A stretch of DNA of 64,000 nucleotides from Hibiscus mutabilis. Lineage: Eukaryota; Streptophyta; Magnoliopsida; Malvales; Malvaceae. Position numbers and translations under genes: made by a program. This document shows, one piece after another, positions 37,001 through 48,123 of this stretch. Location: contig CM033732.1 in NCBI GenBank assembly GCA_019671005.1, positions 48,969,392 to 49,033,391 on the forward strand, given 5' to 3'. The notes beneath the pieces are model-generated. The model was given only the letters and a program-made list of their open reading frames with translations, ran no database searches and was not told where the DNA came from. Numbering within the stretch: position 1 is the stretch's first letter; every line of letters starts with the position of its first letter.

Positions 37001-37328
37001 TTTTTACCATTGCAGGATAAAAGAAATCTATCTTAGTATAGTGATCAACACAAGTGGTTGGAGTTCCATCGGCGTTGCTTTCAGAGTACGGTACATGTGT
37101 ATTAGTGGGCATGTATGTCACATTTTATTTTATGATTGTGTCTGTAATACGTTTTCTGGATTTCAGTTTGTGTAATGAAATTTTAAAATGGTTTTAATAG
37201 AAATTTTATTTTATACTTTACAATGTATGTTTAAGAGTTTTTTGTTGTTTTTGCTATGGGTCGCTCCAGTGACCCGAATGTGACTTCCTAGATTAGGTGT
37301 ATCGCATAGGCGGGTCTAGAGGGTTACA
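34058..37328 (+). repeat. Gypsy right LTR
   Basis: About 3271 bp, the partner of 29608-32942. Several stretches compared by eye differ at about 6% of sites, plus indels, including a shorter (CAA)n tract at about 36330-36350. Confidence 0.88.
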
Positions 37329-37333
37329 GAAAT

Positions 37334-38850
37334 AAACTCTATTTGGGCTCATTTCTCATAGTATTCAAGAGGAAGAAACGTTGAAGCATTATAAGTGTAA
37401 AATAATCATTTGGTCAATGCTTATTTAGTTAGTGTTTTTAAGAATAAGGGCAATAAAAATATTAGAATAAAGTAGCTAAGGTCCAACTCAAAAGAAATAA
37501 CAATAAGTTACAAATGGTTGATTTCTTTTGTAACAAGTTAGGACACATGTGAAGTAATTAAACTTCAAAAGTGAGCAACTACTTCGGTTATTTTGAGTGA
37601 TTCATGGGCTGTAAACTTTATGATCCCACAATAAGAGTTATTTTAAGGAGAGATTTATAACATTTTTAGGTTGTTGAGTTTGGAGGGAGAAATAAGGTTA
37701 GATACATTGCTATTGAGGATGAGTTGGATTATAATTTAATTCATACTATCGCTTTTGATGATGTTTAGGTTTTCACACCTATCATTAATCAAGAAGTGAA
37801 TCAAGTACCTCAGCAAAACAATGTTGAACAACTCCCATTCAAGATAAGGTAATTGTTTTAGAAAAACAAACTCAACAACCTTAAAAAAATAAGTGTCATT
37901 AAAGATATCCACGAGAGGAAGGAGAAATACTATTCTAGATTATTACTTTGTATTTCTTCAAGAAAATAAGGATAATAATGGAATGATAGAAAATGATTCA
38001 ATCATTTTTTATCAGATCATAAAAGTTCTGACTCTCAAAAGTGGATTGATGTCATTCAAGAAGAGTATAATTTTATGCAAGACAATAAAGTTTAGGAACT
38101 TGTCCCATTATCTGAAGGTGCAAACCAATTGGTTGTAAATGGATATTTAAAACCAAGAGGGATGCAAATGATAATGCGGACAAGTATAAGGCATGTCTTG
38201 CATCTAAAGGATATACTCTAAAAGAAGACATTGATTTTGTGGAGACTTTCTCTCAAGTTTCATTGAAAGACTCTTTCAAGATAATCATAACGCTTGTTGC
38301 TTATTTTAATCTTGAGCTACATAAGATATATGTTAAGCTTGTGTTTTTCAATGGCGACATTGAAGAAATAAATTATATGGTACAATCATAGATTTGTGTC
38401 TAATGATACAAAATCAATGATATGTAAATTAAATAATTTCATCTATGAGCTTAAGTAGGACCTTCATTAATGAAATTATAAATTTCATATTGATTATCTC
38501 ATTCGGCTTTGAGATAAATTTGGTTGACAATTGTATATACTACAAGTTTAGTGGGAGTAAACCAAGTGATACTCATATTGCTAAAGAAGACAAATTTAGT
38601 CTTACACAATGCCCTAAAAGTAACCTTGAAATTTAGAAAATACAAATGATTCCATATGCATAAGCTATTGAGAATCTAATTTATGTTCAAGTATGTATGC
38701 GTTCGAATATTGTGTACATTGTTGGAATGTTAGACAGATATTTAAGCAATTCTAGTTTTAACCATTGGATAGCAGCCAATAGGGTTATGAGATATGTTTA
38801 GAGGACAAAAAAATTACATGCTCACATATCGGAGTTCTGGTAAGTTAGAG
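37334..38850 (+). pseudogene. Copia gag 3' part and pol remnants
   Basis: Just after the Gypsy element the frame reads LFGLISHSIQEEETLKHY, the expected continuation of the gag cut at 29607. Later pieces fit reverse transcriptase (about 38210-38360: a DIDFVETFSQVSLKDSF-type stretch and LELHKIYVKLVFFNGDI) and its tail (38690-38830: IVYIVGMLDRYLSNSSFNHW then AANRVMRYV). Integrase is not recognisable. Many stops and deletions are present. Confidence 0.7.
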
Positions 38851-39547
38851 ATCATGAAGTTTACAAACTTCGATTCTACTAGAATATTGATGCAAAAGAA
38901 TTTTGTCACATGGGCTGCTAATTATAGATTGAATAGAAAGACCACTTCGATTATTTTGTGACAATAAATATGCATTCATTTATTCTATAAAAAATAGGAA
39001 CATTTTAAATTTGAAGCACATAAATATTAAGTTTCTAGTTGTTAAAGAAAATTCAGAGTGGTTGTGTGTCTATAGAGCATGCTGGTACAAACTCCATAAT
39101 TGAGCTCTTATTAAGAAACTGACATCCTAGGTCTTTCATGAGCACACTACTCATGTGGGTGTAATGTTATTTAAGGATATTCGATTTTAGTAGGAGTTTA
39201 TAATTTTGAAGAATGCTCATTCGTTTTAGACACAATTTCAGTTACTTCAGTTTAAAGTTTGATCTCGCTAAGGTTTATGAGGACCAGTTGGAAATAGACG
39301 TGTTTGGTTCACATTTCATGTAATTTTCCATGCTACGCATCCATGATTGATCTATGTCATTTGACTATATTTGTATACGTGACCATTGATGGGTCTTGTC
39401 ATGATTGATACGACAAAGGCTGCTTTGATCCTATATGGATATAGTTGATTGGCGAGATTGTTACAGAATACCTATTATATAATAGCAATTTTTGAGCTCA
39501 TAATGTTGTACATTTGTCAGGAAACATATGTTGCCCAAGTGGGAGAT

Positions 39548-40012
39548 TGTTGGATTAAAATCCGCAATCGTGGGCACATATGTAAAATGTATGATGCTAT
39601 TATAAAGTATGGCACAAAATCAAGTGACCAATTATGTTAGGCATGTCATAAGTATTAAAGTGTCATGGAAATAAAAGTGTAGATACCGTAAGATATATTT
39701 ATAATTCAATGAGGGGCAAAGTTATAAATATTTAATAGTTGATTTAATAATCAACTATATAAAGAGGTAGTGGTCCCCAAAAAAATATGTTAATTTGTTT
39801 TTCTCTCATTCCCCGTCAGAGAGTTTTACGCCAAGAGAAAACCTATCTTCTTAGAAGATCAAAACCAAAGATTTAGTCTTTCAACATCAAGATTCAAGGT
39901 TTTCTACCAATTAATTCAAGTACGCTTCCCCATTCAGTTTATTGTTCTTTATGATTTGACATGATAGATCCTGAGTTTAGATTTCATATTTATTTATGAT
40001 TTGATTCTAACA
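39548..40012 (+). repeat. Copia right LTR
   Basis: 465 bp, the partner of 27102-27565, preceded directly by the purine tract at 39536-39547. Confidence 0.88.
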
Positions 40013-40950
40013 ACCTCAAGTCTCAATAAGTTCTATATCATTACTATAATATTACTATTTTCATCCTTTCTTTCATTTTATTAATTTGTATTTATAAATT
40101 TATTAAGCCTCTAAATACCCATTGAACCAGTTATGAACACCTCTATCGGCACCCAGAATCACCCGTGAAATTTAGAGTAGGACTGGAATCAATGTTGAGT
40201 TAATGAGTTTTAAGGGTGTAGGTAATGAGTTTTAAGGGTGTAGGTGTATCTCCACCCAACAAAAACAAGGGGGGGGGGGGCAGTGGTATCATGCATCTGC
40301 CATCTTTCATTCCCTCATGCCATGTGCTCATTTTTTTATTTTTAATTTATTATATAACATTTTTTATTTTATTAAAATCATTTTTTTACCTTTTATAACT
40401 AAAAGATTTAATATTTACATATAGTATCATATATTATTAAAAAAATGATTTTATATGGTATAAATTATATAATATATTATAATAAGATAATAAATAAAGT
40501 ATATACATAGAAAATAGTTCGGGCCTTGAATATTAGACTCCAAGTCCGGTCCATATTTTAATGGGCCTAAACTTTTTGTCCAAGTCTACTTTTAGGCCTA
40601 ATATTTTTACTCAAATACTCCCAAATTTTGGACGAGCATCTTAATTTGACAGGCTAACTCAACCCTTGAACATATCTAGTTGGTAGGGTCTTTGATATCT
40701 CCTAAATGATTACATTATTGTAATCTTTTTAAAATTTGTACTATTTTAAATTGGTACAATGCTGAAATTATATTTTGATTCTAAAATGTTTTACGATTTA
40801 ATTATTTCAAAAATTATAAAATTTAGATTATACAATTTTAAAGTTATAACTTTTTTTTGACTTCGTTCATGTACATATGTATGTATGTATGTTTTTTGAT
40901 GCGGGTGAAAAAGAACAACTGCCCGACAGAACTTTATATATAGTTTACAC
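40013..40950. other. Intergenic, AT-rich
   Basis: Follows the Copia element. A G-run of about 12 sits at 40269-40280. 40518-40680 resembles a piece of a common plant repeat rich in GGGCC/GGCCC motifs, not placed in a family. No gene. Confidence 0.45.
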
Positions 40951-41317
40951 AACACCACCATAAATTTACAACTTACAAGACATGTACCCAATTCATGACT
41001 ACCAAAATATATGTGAAGCGATAAAAGATTTGATTAAACTTTTAATTAGGAAAACTTCTAGACAAAAAAATCATCAAAATTTATCGGATATGCATCATGA
41101 TGATCTTCAATTCATTATTATTTATTATGGAACCACCATGAATTTACAACTTATAAGACATACACCCAATTCATGACTGTCAAAATATATGTGAATCGAT
41201 AAAAGATTTGATTAAACTTTTAATTAGGAAGACTTTTAGATAAAAAATCTTCAAAATTTATGAGAGATGCATCATGATGATCTTCAATTCATTATTTTTT
41301 ATTATGGTTAGTAAGTG
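40951..41317. repeat. Tandem duplication, about 177-bp period
   Basis: Two adjacent copies start at about 40951 and 41129. Both share ACCCAATTCATGAC, GATAAAAGATTTGATTAAAC and GCATCATGATGATCTTCAAT, with about 10% differences. The short frames across it are incidental. Confidence 0.85.
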
Positions 41318-42108
41318 GATATTATTTATTTGTAATTTTAGGTAAACAAAAGAGCCTATGTATGTTAATTGATGCCAAACCAACATATTGCGAGGAATCA
41401 GTTGGGTGGTGAGGCACTATAATGCTCATTTTTCAACCTTAACACTGAACAACACACCATTCTCCAATTCCATTGTCATGAAATTGCAATGAGGAGGTGG
41501 GTTGGTAGTTGATAATGGAGCTTCACAAATCATTTCTCTTTCTCAAAAGTCAAATGTTTGCAATTAGTTTTTTTTCTGATAAAAAAATGTTTGAAATTAG
41601 TATTATTTTGTTAGATAAATAAATAAACAAACCCTTCTATTATCTCATCTTCCATTGTTAATGTTATCACAATCATCCAATCCAATAAGATTGACTTTAA
41701 TCCTTCTCACCTTTATTACTACTACTTACTTTACAATAGATATGATTTTACATTTAATTGTTTTTGTCCTATGGTAATTATTCTATCAACCCTAATAAAT
41801 AAATAAAATTCCACAAATGAAAATACTATGAGGGCTTATAAGTTATAATATAAATGTAAATTAGACGAGATATATCAACTTTGATTTCGAAATTTTCGAA
41901 TTATTTGATGTCAGATCATTTTAAAATATTTATTTGAATCATTTTGAATTTGGATATGCTTTAGATATATATTATAATTAAATTTTGATTGTTAAATTAT
42001 ACTTACTAAATCAAATCAAATCAAATTAGGTTTAGGTTCAAATTAGTCATGCCAATTTTTTGAATTTGAATCGAAATCGACAAGTATGATTCCACATATA
42101 TATATATA
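41318..42108. other. Intergenic, AT-rich
   Basis: No gene, RNA or known repeat seen before the MITE at 42109. Confidence 0.5.
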
Positions 42109-42774
42109 GGGGTGTAAATGAATCGAGCTTGAACGAACAAGACTATGATCATGTTCGTTTGTTTATTTTTAAAGGTGTTCATGTTCGATTCGTGTTCGTT
42201 TAAATTTTTAATATTATGTTCGTGTTTGTTTATTTATTTTTGAAGGTGTTCGTGTTCATTTGTTTAGTGTTCACGAACGTGTTCATTTAAGTGTTCGCGA
42301 ACGTGTTCGTTTAAGTGTCCGCGAACGTGTTCGTTTAAGTGTTTACAAATGTGTTAGTTTAAGTGTTTGTGAACGTGTTCATTTAAGTGTTCACGAACGT
42401 GTTCGTATATTCGTTTGCAAACATGTTCATTTATATGTTCAGAAATATTAACTAAATTAACAGTAAATAAATAAACAACAAAATAAAACTTATATTTTAA
42501 CATAATCTTATTTAACATCCTTAGTGACAACAAAAAGTAGTATTTAGATACATCTACAAGCATTTTGAGCCTATTAGCGAGTTTATAAACGAGCCTATAA
42601 ACAAGCTTGTTCGTGAACATAAACGAATCGAACACACCTCTGTTCATATTCATTCGTTTAATAAACGAACATAAAATTTTTGTTCATACTCGTTTATTTA
42701 ACCTAATAAATGAACGTTATATGAACGGTTCGTTGAACGAACGGTTCGTTCAACACCCTGTTCTTTTACACCCC
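42109..42774. mobile_element. hAT-like MITE with internal 24-bp tandem repeat
   Basis: Ends are GGGGTGTAAA and its exact inverse TTTACACCCC, with flanks TATATATA and TACACATA (6 of 8 bases equal), fitting an 8-bp hAT target duplication that has drifted. At 42245-42425 a 24-bp unit of the type GTGTTCGTTTAAGTGTTCGCGAAC repeats six to seven times, and the right part carries GTTCGTT/AACGAAC motifs in inverse sense. No transposase. Confidence 0.75.
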
Positions 42775-43686
42775 TACACATATACTAGGTAGAATAATTG
42801 TTTTTATATTACATGATACTACACGTGCTTCCTGCGCATATCTATGTTTTTTAATCTAATGGTCCATGGATCTAATTAACTACCACTTTTCTCCCCGACA
42901 ATCCAATCAAATTGTTGGGAGATCCACTCACTTGTCTACTCTCCATCCCATTAGCGAATTAATAGTATGGCTTAACAAGTCAAGATTTCACTAATGAATT
43001 GACATTAATTGACATTACTTTTTCCAGGGAAAAAAGTATGTATAGCACTTCTTCAGTGCTAAATGGATAAAAATTCGTTTTAAATAAATAAATAAAAATA
43101 AGAATTAGTCAAAGGCCTAAAACCTTAACATGTTTGTTTATTGCTGAATGATCTCTTACACATATCTTAAAGAATTGATTAACACCCACACCCGTGATTT
43201 AATTTAACTAGGAATGTAATTAATTACAAGTGTTAATATTAATGCTTGAAATTGGTACACCGAACATGGGATGGTCGGCAAATTGTTGACGTGGAATGTA
43301 GATGCATTCAACGAAGATGGAACACTAGCAGTGGGGAACACATGCTCATATAAATTTTTGAATGGAAATAAAGGAAAAATAAAATTGAAGATTGTATACT
43401 AATAATATAATAATTAAAACACACTAGTAGTGTCAGTATTAGTATAGAATAAGGCATGCAAGATGATACAGCTCCCCCAGACCCGAGTCTACTTTGTGAA
43501 ATTGGATGAGCTCTGACTCCAACCCCACTTTTTTTTTGATGGGGTTATATACCTTACACGGCCCGCATTGCACACCCTGCCGCTGCCGCCTCATTTTTGT
43601 TCATCATCAAACTCCAGTTTTATGCTCTCTGACGACACCCCCACCCACGTCCAATTCATTTCACCAGTTCCTTTGATCCGCCTTAT
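42775..43686. other. Intergenic and distal promoter of the acid phosphatase gene
   Basis: AT-rich until about 43480, then more mixed sequence leading to the TATA box at 43687. No gene supported. Confidence 0.5.
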
Positions 43687-43697
43687 TATATATATAA
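43687..43697 (+). promoter_or_regulatory. Probable TATA box of the acid phosphatase gene
   Basis: TATATATATAA is followed about 30 bases later by a C/T-rich leader (43719-43754) that ends in a consensus donor at 43755. Confidence 0.5.
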
Positions 43698-43754
43698 CGC
43701 CTGTCTTTTGAGCTTTCTGCATTCCCCTTCATCTCATTCTTTTTCTCTGATTAG

Positions 43755-44514
43755 GTAAACATTCCAACCCTAAACATTTTCGTTTAATCTCTCGAGCCTC
43801 AACTTATTCATCTTTTGTTGGTAACTTACTGGAGTTATGTAATTATTAAAGTTTACAGATTCATTCATTCCCTTGTTTATTTTGTTTTGCTTTTATCATT
43901 GTGTTACAAACATCATGCCGAGGCTGCCATTGTTGTTAAAAGGAAGACCGGTAATACTATAAATTATGGCAGGCCAGCCAGTTATTAAAGTTAGCTTCCT
44001 GGACTTTGCTTTCTGAAAACTGGCCAAAAACACAAGACCGAGAGTCAACCCAGACTACTTTCAAGAATAATTGGGTGTGTAACAACAAAAGCTCAAATGG
44101 CAGACAAGTCCCTGCTAGCCGGGACCTGAATTAAGTGCTAGCTAGCTAGATGAATGTGTTTTCCTCCTACGTCACAAGCTGTCTATGACCCAGATACTCT
44201 AATCTATATACACCTCAATTTTCCACAAGAAAATGTGCGGGAATTTTCTGCCCGATGCATACGTTGATTCCTTCCCAATCCCATCGTCTAATGATGATTG
44301 CCGAGTGGTCTTCACGTTATTTATTTACTATACAAACCCCGCAAGCCCACCCTCCCCAAATCCCTCATCACCATCTTTGTCTCCAAGACTTCTTCTTGTG
44401 CTTGCATAATTGCATTTGCACTACTCTCATAATGGTTATTGTCTTCTTTTTTTTATGTATATGATCTCTAATCACTGAAACTAAAGACTTTGGTTTTGCG
44501 TTTTGTTTACCTAG
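43755..44514 (+). other. Probable 5' UTR intron of the acid phosphatase gene
   Basis: Donor ATTAG|GTAAAC at 43755 and acceptor TTTACCTAG|GAAC ending at 44514, with a T-rich tract before the acceptor. It would place a leader exon at about 43720-43754 and the second exon 22 bases before the ATG at 44536. No credible coding lies between. It is inferred from splice-site quality only; RNA evidence would settle it. Confidence 0.45.
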
Positions 44515-44535
44515 GAACTGCGTGTGATATTAGCA

Positions 44536-45567
44536 ATGGTGAAGCAGGTGAGAGAGATATTCGTATTCTTCTTCTTAGCAATATTTTCCAAGGCAATTGG
44601 CATTAAGCCCTTCTGGAGAACGAGGTCGGCAGCTGACAGATCTAACGAGTGCTTGACCTGGCAACTTGCCGTGGAGGCTAACAATGTCCGCGGATGGCGC
44701 ACGGTCCCGGCTCATTGCCTCCACCACATCGAAACTTACATGACCGGTGGGCAATACGAGCAGGACATCAACTATATCGTGGAACAAATAGAAAATTATG
44801 TTACAGAAGTTACCGTGGATGAGGATGGCATGGATGCTTGGATCCTTGATGTCGATGACACCTGCATATCAAACATATTTTACTACAAGAGAAAGAAATA
44901 CGGGTATTAATATTTCATTCATACTGATTTCCGAATCCCGAACCCTACTAATTCAACTTTCTCAGCTTAGTTTGTGAGTCATATATGTAGGTGCGAGGCC
45001 TATGATCCTTGGGGTTTCAAGACATGGGTAATGAAGGCCGAGTGTCCAGCAATCCCTGCTGTACTCGGGTTGTTTCAGAAGCTGGTCGACAGCGGATTCA
45101 AGGTGTTCTTGATCACCGGAAGAGACGAAGAGACCTTAGCCTCTGCCACCATTGACAATTTGCATACCCAAGGATTCATCGGCTATGAAAGGGTGATTTT
45201 TAGGTAAGATAATATCCATTTCTAAATATTTTTTAATAATCATATTTGGTACACCGACTTTTACTTTTCTTTTCTTTTCATCATTTTATATATATGGGGG
45301 AAATTTCCAGGAAGCTTAGGTTACGTAAGAGCACAAACAATGGCTTTGAATTTGATTATTTGTATATGTTTTGTAATTGAATATTACAGGACGGAGCCTT
45401 TCAAAGGGAAGAGTGCGGTGGTTTACAAGTCTGCAATTCGAAAGCAATTACTTGAACAAGGGTACAGGATCTGGGGGAACGTTGGGGACCAATGGACTGA
45501 TCTGCAAGGGGAATGTTTGGGAAATCGAACTTTTAAACTCCCTAATCCTATGTACTGTGTTCCTTGA
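44536..45567 (+). CDS. Acid phosphatase, class IIIB HAD type (vegetative-storage-protein-like)
   Basis: Three exons, 44536-44903, 44991-45203 and 45390-45567, with GT-AG borders and consistent phases, encode 252 residues. A hydrophobic N-terminus (about 1-22) is a signal peptide, so the protein enters the secretory route to vacuole or wall. HAD motifs are all present: DVDDT (Asp105 nucleophile, Asp107), TGR at 165-167, Lys207 in YKSAIRK, and GDQWTDL with Asp227 and Asp231. The first motif reads DVDDT where most relatives have DIDET. The family removes phosphate from small esters; some members are mainly storage proteins that have lost the nucleophile, but here it is kept. The GTG upstream is not a start. 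Confidence 0.92.
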
Positions 45568-45632
45568 TCAACATGTCTTTGCCAATCTTTGTCCTAGATT
45601 TGGCACACCAATATGTAGATGAAAAAAATGTG

Positions 45633-45638
45633 AATAAA
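45633..45638 (+). terminator. Poly(A) signal of the acid phosphatase gene
   Basis: AATAAA lies 66 bases after the stop codon, the usual position for plant 3' end formation. Confidence 0.5.
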
Positions 45639-46204
45639 AAACAAGGGAATCAAATTATGTACTCAACTGTTAGCGGATGAATGTTGTGTTTTCCCGATGT
45701 TTATATTAATTTAAAAAAATTAAAAGATATTAATATGTTTTATTTTATATACATTTCTAGCATTACTCAAACAGCAATAATGTGCTTTTTTTTAACATGA
45801 TAATGTGCTTCTTGACTGTTCATTCATTGACAAAAATGGATACATTTATGGATCATAATCCTGGCCACGATTAATAATTTTTAATGGAACATTCGTTAAA
45901 ACCAAATTATGCACATGTCGTAATCATAAAAATAAATTTAATAAAACATTGTGTTATGAAATTAAACAAAATAATGATAAGGAATCATAAATCATCTTGG
46001 TTTAACCACTGGTTTCTGATTCATTGCCGACTAATCCATGTTAGATTTTGCAGAGGCTCACTATGGGGCGACTCTCCCAACCCATTTTTTTTATTCACAA
46101 CATCGTATTTCGAACTCTTAACTTGCTTAAGAGACCTAACACCTCAAGCCGCTAGAGCAATTAGTTGGTGAACCGTAAATCAATTTAATTGTGAAAAAAG
46201 ACAT
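45639..46204. other. Intergenic
   Basis: AT-rich spacer without supported genes. The short frame at 45884-46171 has no family resemblance. Confidence 0.5.
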
Positions 46205-46455
46205 GGAATAAACTAATCTTCTACGGGTAGAACATGTGCCTAAAGTTTTTTTTGGCTGAAATAGATTCCTAATGTTTTATTTTTGGTTAAAATATGTGCT
46301 AAAGTCGGTAACTCAATTGACTTTAAAACAAGCCAAAAATGAAACTTTAGGTACTTATTTCAGCCAAAAGTAAAACTTTAGGTATTATTTCAGCCAAAAA
46401 TAAAACTTTAGGAATCTATTTCAGCCAAAAAATACTTTAGACACCTATTACAAAA
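46205..46455. repeat. Small foldback (MITE-like) repeat
   Basis: The left arm GCCTAAAGTTTTTTTTGGCT followed by GAAATAGATTCCTAATG is inverted on the right as CATTAGG/CTTTAGGAATCTATTTC and AGCCAAAAAATACTTTAG. The unit TTTCAGCCAAAA-TAAAACTTTAGG occurs three times on the right side. It lies in the VHA-E upstream region. Confidence 0.65.
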
Positions 46456-46772
46456 AAAGAGATATAGTTTGAGTACTTATTTTATAATTAAGCCTTTGTT
46501 TTTTTTGCAACTTTATTATCATCGAGTGAATAAAATATATCATTCAAAATTTGGAATGAGTCAAGGCAGGAAGTTTCGGCTTAGGGAAGGGGAAAGAAGC
46601 AGTTTTGTTAACTTCCCAAAGTACAAAATATAAAAAGACAAAAAGAGGAAGGAATAGAGAAAGAATCCCTTTCTTCCATCAAATCCTATATGTGATTGAT
46701 TTGTATAGGTAAACGAATCAAATCAAATAGAAAATTTTACTAGTTTTTCTTTTGTGAGAAAGAGAAGCAAGA

Positions 46773-47787
46773 ATGAACGACGGAGATGTGTCGAAGCAAA
46801 TCCAGCAGATGGTGAGATTCATCCGCCAAGAGGCTGAGGAGAAAGCCAATGAGATAGATGTGTCTGCTGAAGAGGTCGTTATAATTCTTGTTTACTTTGA
46901 TATAAAATAATATTATTCATTTCAAATCTTGTTTTATAAATAAAATGTAAATCTCCAGGAATTCAACATTGAAAAGCTGCAAATAGTAGAAGCTGAAAGG
47001 AGAAAGATAAAACAAGAGTATGAGCGCAAGGGAAAGCAGGTGGAAATACGAAAGAAGATGTGAGCCATTTTACTACTTGTGTTCTGTAGTTGAATTGATT
47101 TTCAACATGAATGAATGAATGTGCACTGCAGTGAGTACTCGATGCAGTTGAATGCGTCGAGGATCAAAGTGCTGCAAGCCCAGGAGGAGTTGGTGACCTC
47201 CATAAAAGAAACTGCGAGAAAGGAGCTGCAGCGTCTGGGAAATGACAAGAGGGGATACAAGAACCTGGTCAAGGCTCTGGTGGTGCAGAGTCTGGCTCGA
47301 TTGAGGGAACCATCGGTGTTGCTGAGGTGCCGAGAGATGGATCGTAAGCTGGTCTGAGTCTATCATCGATGAAGCTAAACGAGAGTACGCTGACAAATTC
47401 AATGTAGCTCCTCCTAAGATTGTCATAGACAATGTGAGCCTCCCACTGCCTCCTCCAGCAGATGTAGATCATGCCCATCAATCTTATTGGTATCAACTAA
47501 TCTTGATTTATATGCACACCTCGGTTTGTTTTATCATAATCTTACGTTGAACAATGATATATAGCTCGGGCGGAGTAGTTTTGGCTTCGGAAGACGGGAA
47601 AATTGTTTTTGAGAATACATTAGATGCACGCCTTGAAGTTGCTTTCAAACAGAAACTACCTGAGGTATATATATACTCCTGCTACTGCTAGTACAATTAC
47701 AAGGGTTTCTTGGTTGAGAAGTTAATGCTTTGTATTTATGTATCCATTCAGATTCGAAGGCGTCTGGTGGGACTAGGGGGTGCATGA
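46773..47787 (+). pseudogene. VHA-E: V-type proton ATPase subunit E, broken by a one-base insertion
   Basis: Five exons at 46773-46874, 46959-47059, 47132-47489, 47565-47664 and 47752-47787, all with GT-AG borders. Without the extra base they would give 231 residues, the usual length. The N-terminus MNDGDVSKQIQQMVRFIRQE, the helical stalk, SVLLRCRE, CSGGVVLASEDGKIVFEN and the short tail are typical. Subunit E forms the peripheral stalk of the vacuolar proton pump. Exon 3 is 358 bases instead of 357: after LV the expected Glu codon is preceded by an extra T at about 47355, giving TGA and a product cut near residue 142. Everything downstream is preserved in the other frame, so the break is recent or a sequencing error. 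Confidence 0.85.
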
Positions 47788-48036
47788 ATTGACCCTCACT
47801 ATATTATAAAGTAAAAATAAATTATATGGTATGAATTGTTCTCATATTTGTTGCTTAATTTTGCATTCTTTATCAAATATAAATAAATTGAAATATGTTG
47901 GTTCTGGTAATCTTTAGCTGCTTTGAAGATATATCTTTTAACTTATGCATCAAATTCGTGGCACATTCCTTCAACCGTGGCTACTTGTTAATTGCTAATT
48001 GCCATTGTCAAGCGATCAAATTATACAACTCTCCAT

Positions 48037-48067
48037 ATGTACGTACGTACATACATACATACATACA
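48037..48067. repeat. GTAC/CATA microsatellite
   Basis: Three GTAC units followed by (ATAC)n, between the two convergent genes. 47788-48123 holds nothing else I can name beyond their 3' flanks. Confidence 0.8.
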
Positions 48068-48123
48068 GAAATGAGAGGCTTCACGTCCTACTTCCCACTA
48101 TTAAATACAAGCAAGCAAATGTT

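Larger units (their letters stand above)
29608..37328 (+). mobile_element. Gypsy (Tekay/Del-like) element with very long LTRs and a short interior
   Basis: LTRs 29608-32942 and 34058-37328 begin TGTAACACCTTG and end GGGTTACA. GAAAT is duplicated perfectly at 29603-29607 and 37329-37333. The primer site TGGTACCAGAG (32948) is a near match to initiator tRNA-Met, and AGGGGGAGAGT (34047-34057) is the polypurine tract. The interior is only about 1.1 kb, against some 5-6 kb for a full element, and keeps just a broken integrase piece. LTRs three times longer than the interior make it a LARD-like or deleted copy. It sits inside the Copia gag. Confidence 0.9.
27102..40012 (+). mobile_element. Degenerate Copia retrotransposon, split by a nested Gypsy element
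   Basis: LTRs of 464 and 465 bp (27102-27565 and 39548-40012) begin TGTTGGATTAAAATCC and end TAACA. Flanking ACCTT and ACCTC fit a 5-bp target duplication with one change. The primer-site-like segment after the left LTR (TAGCATCAGAGAC) resembles the Copia initiator-Met site, and CAAGTGGGAGAT before the right LTR is a typical Copia polypurine tract. Gag (UBN2-type) starts near 29240, stops at 29607 and resumes at 37334 after the Gypsy insertion. Pol fragments follow, all with stops and deletions. Removing the nested element leaves about 5.2 kb. Confidence 0.88.

Noticed and set aside
44255..44464. Small protein upstream of the acid phosphatase
   Set aside because: Lies in the probable leader intron, has no family match and ends in a low-complexity tail.
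47073..47496. Minus-strand frames over the V-ATPase E exons
   Set aside because: Shadows of the real exons, which have splice sites and family motifs on the plus strand.
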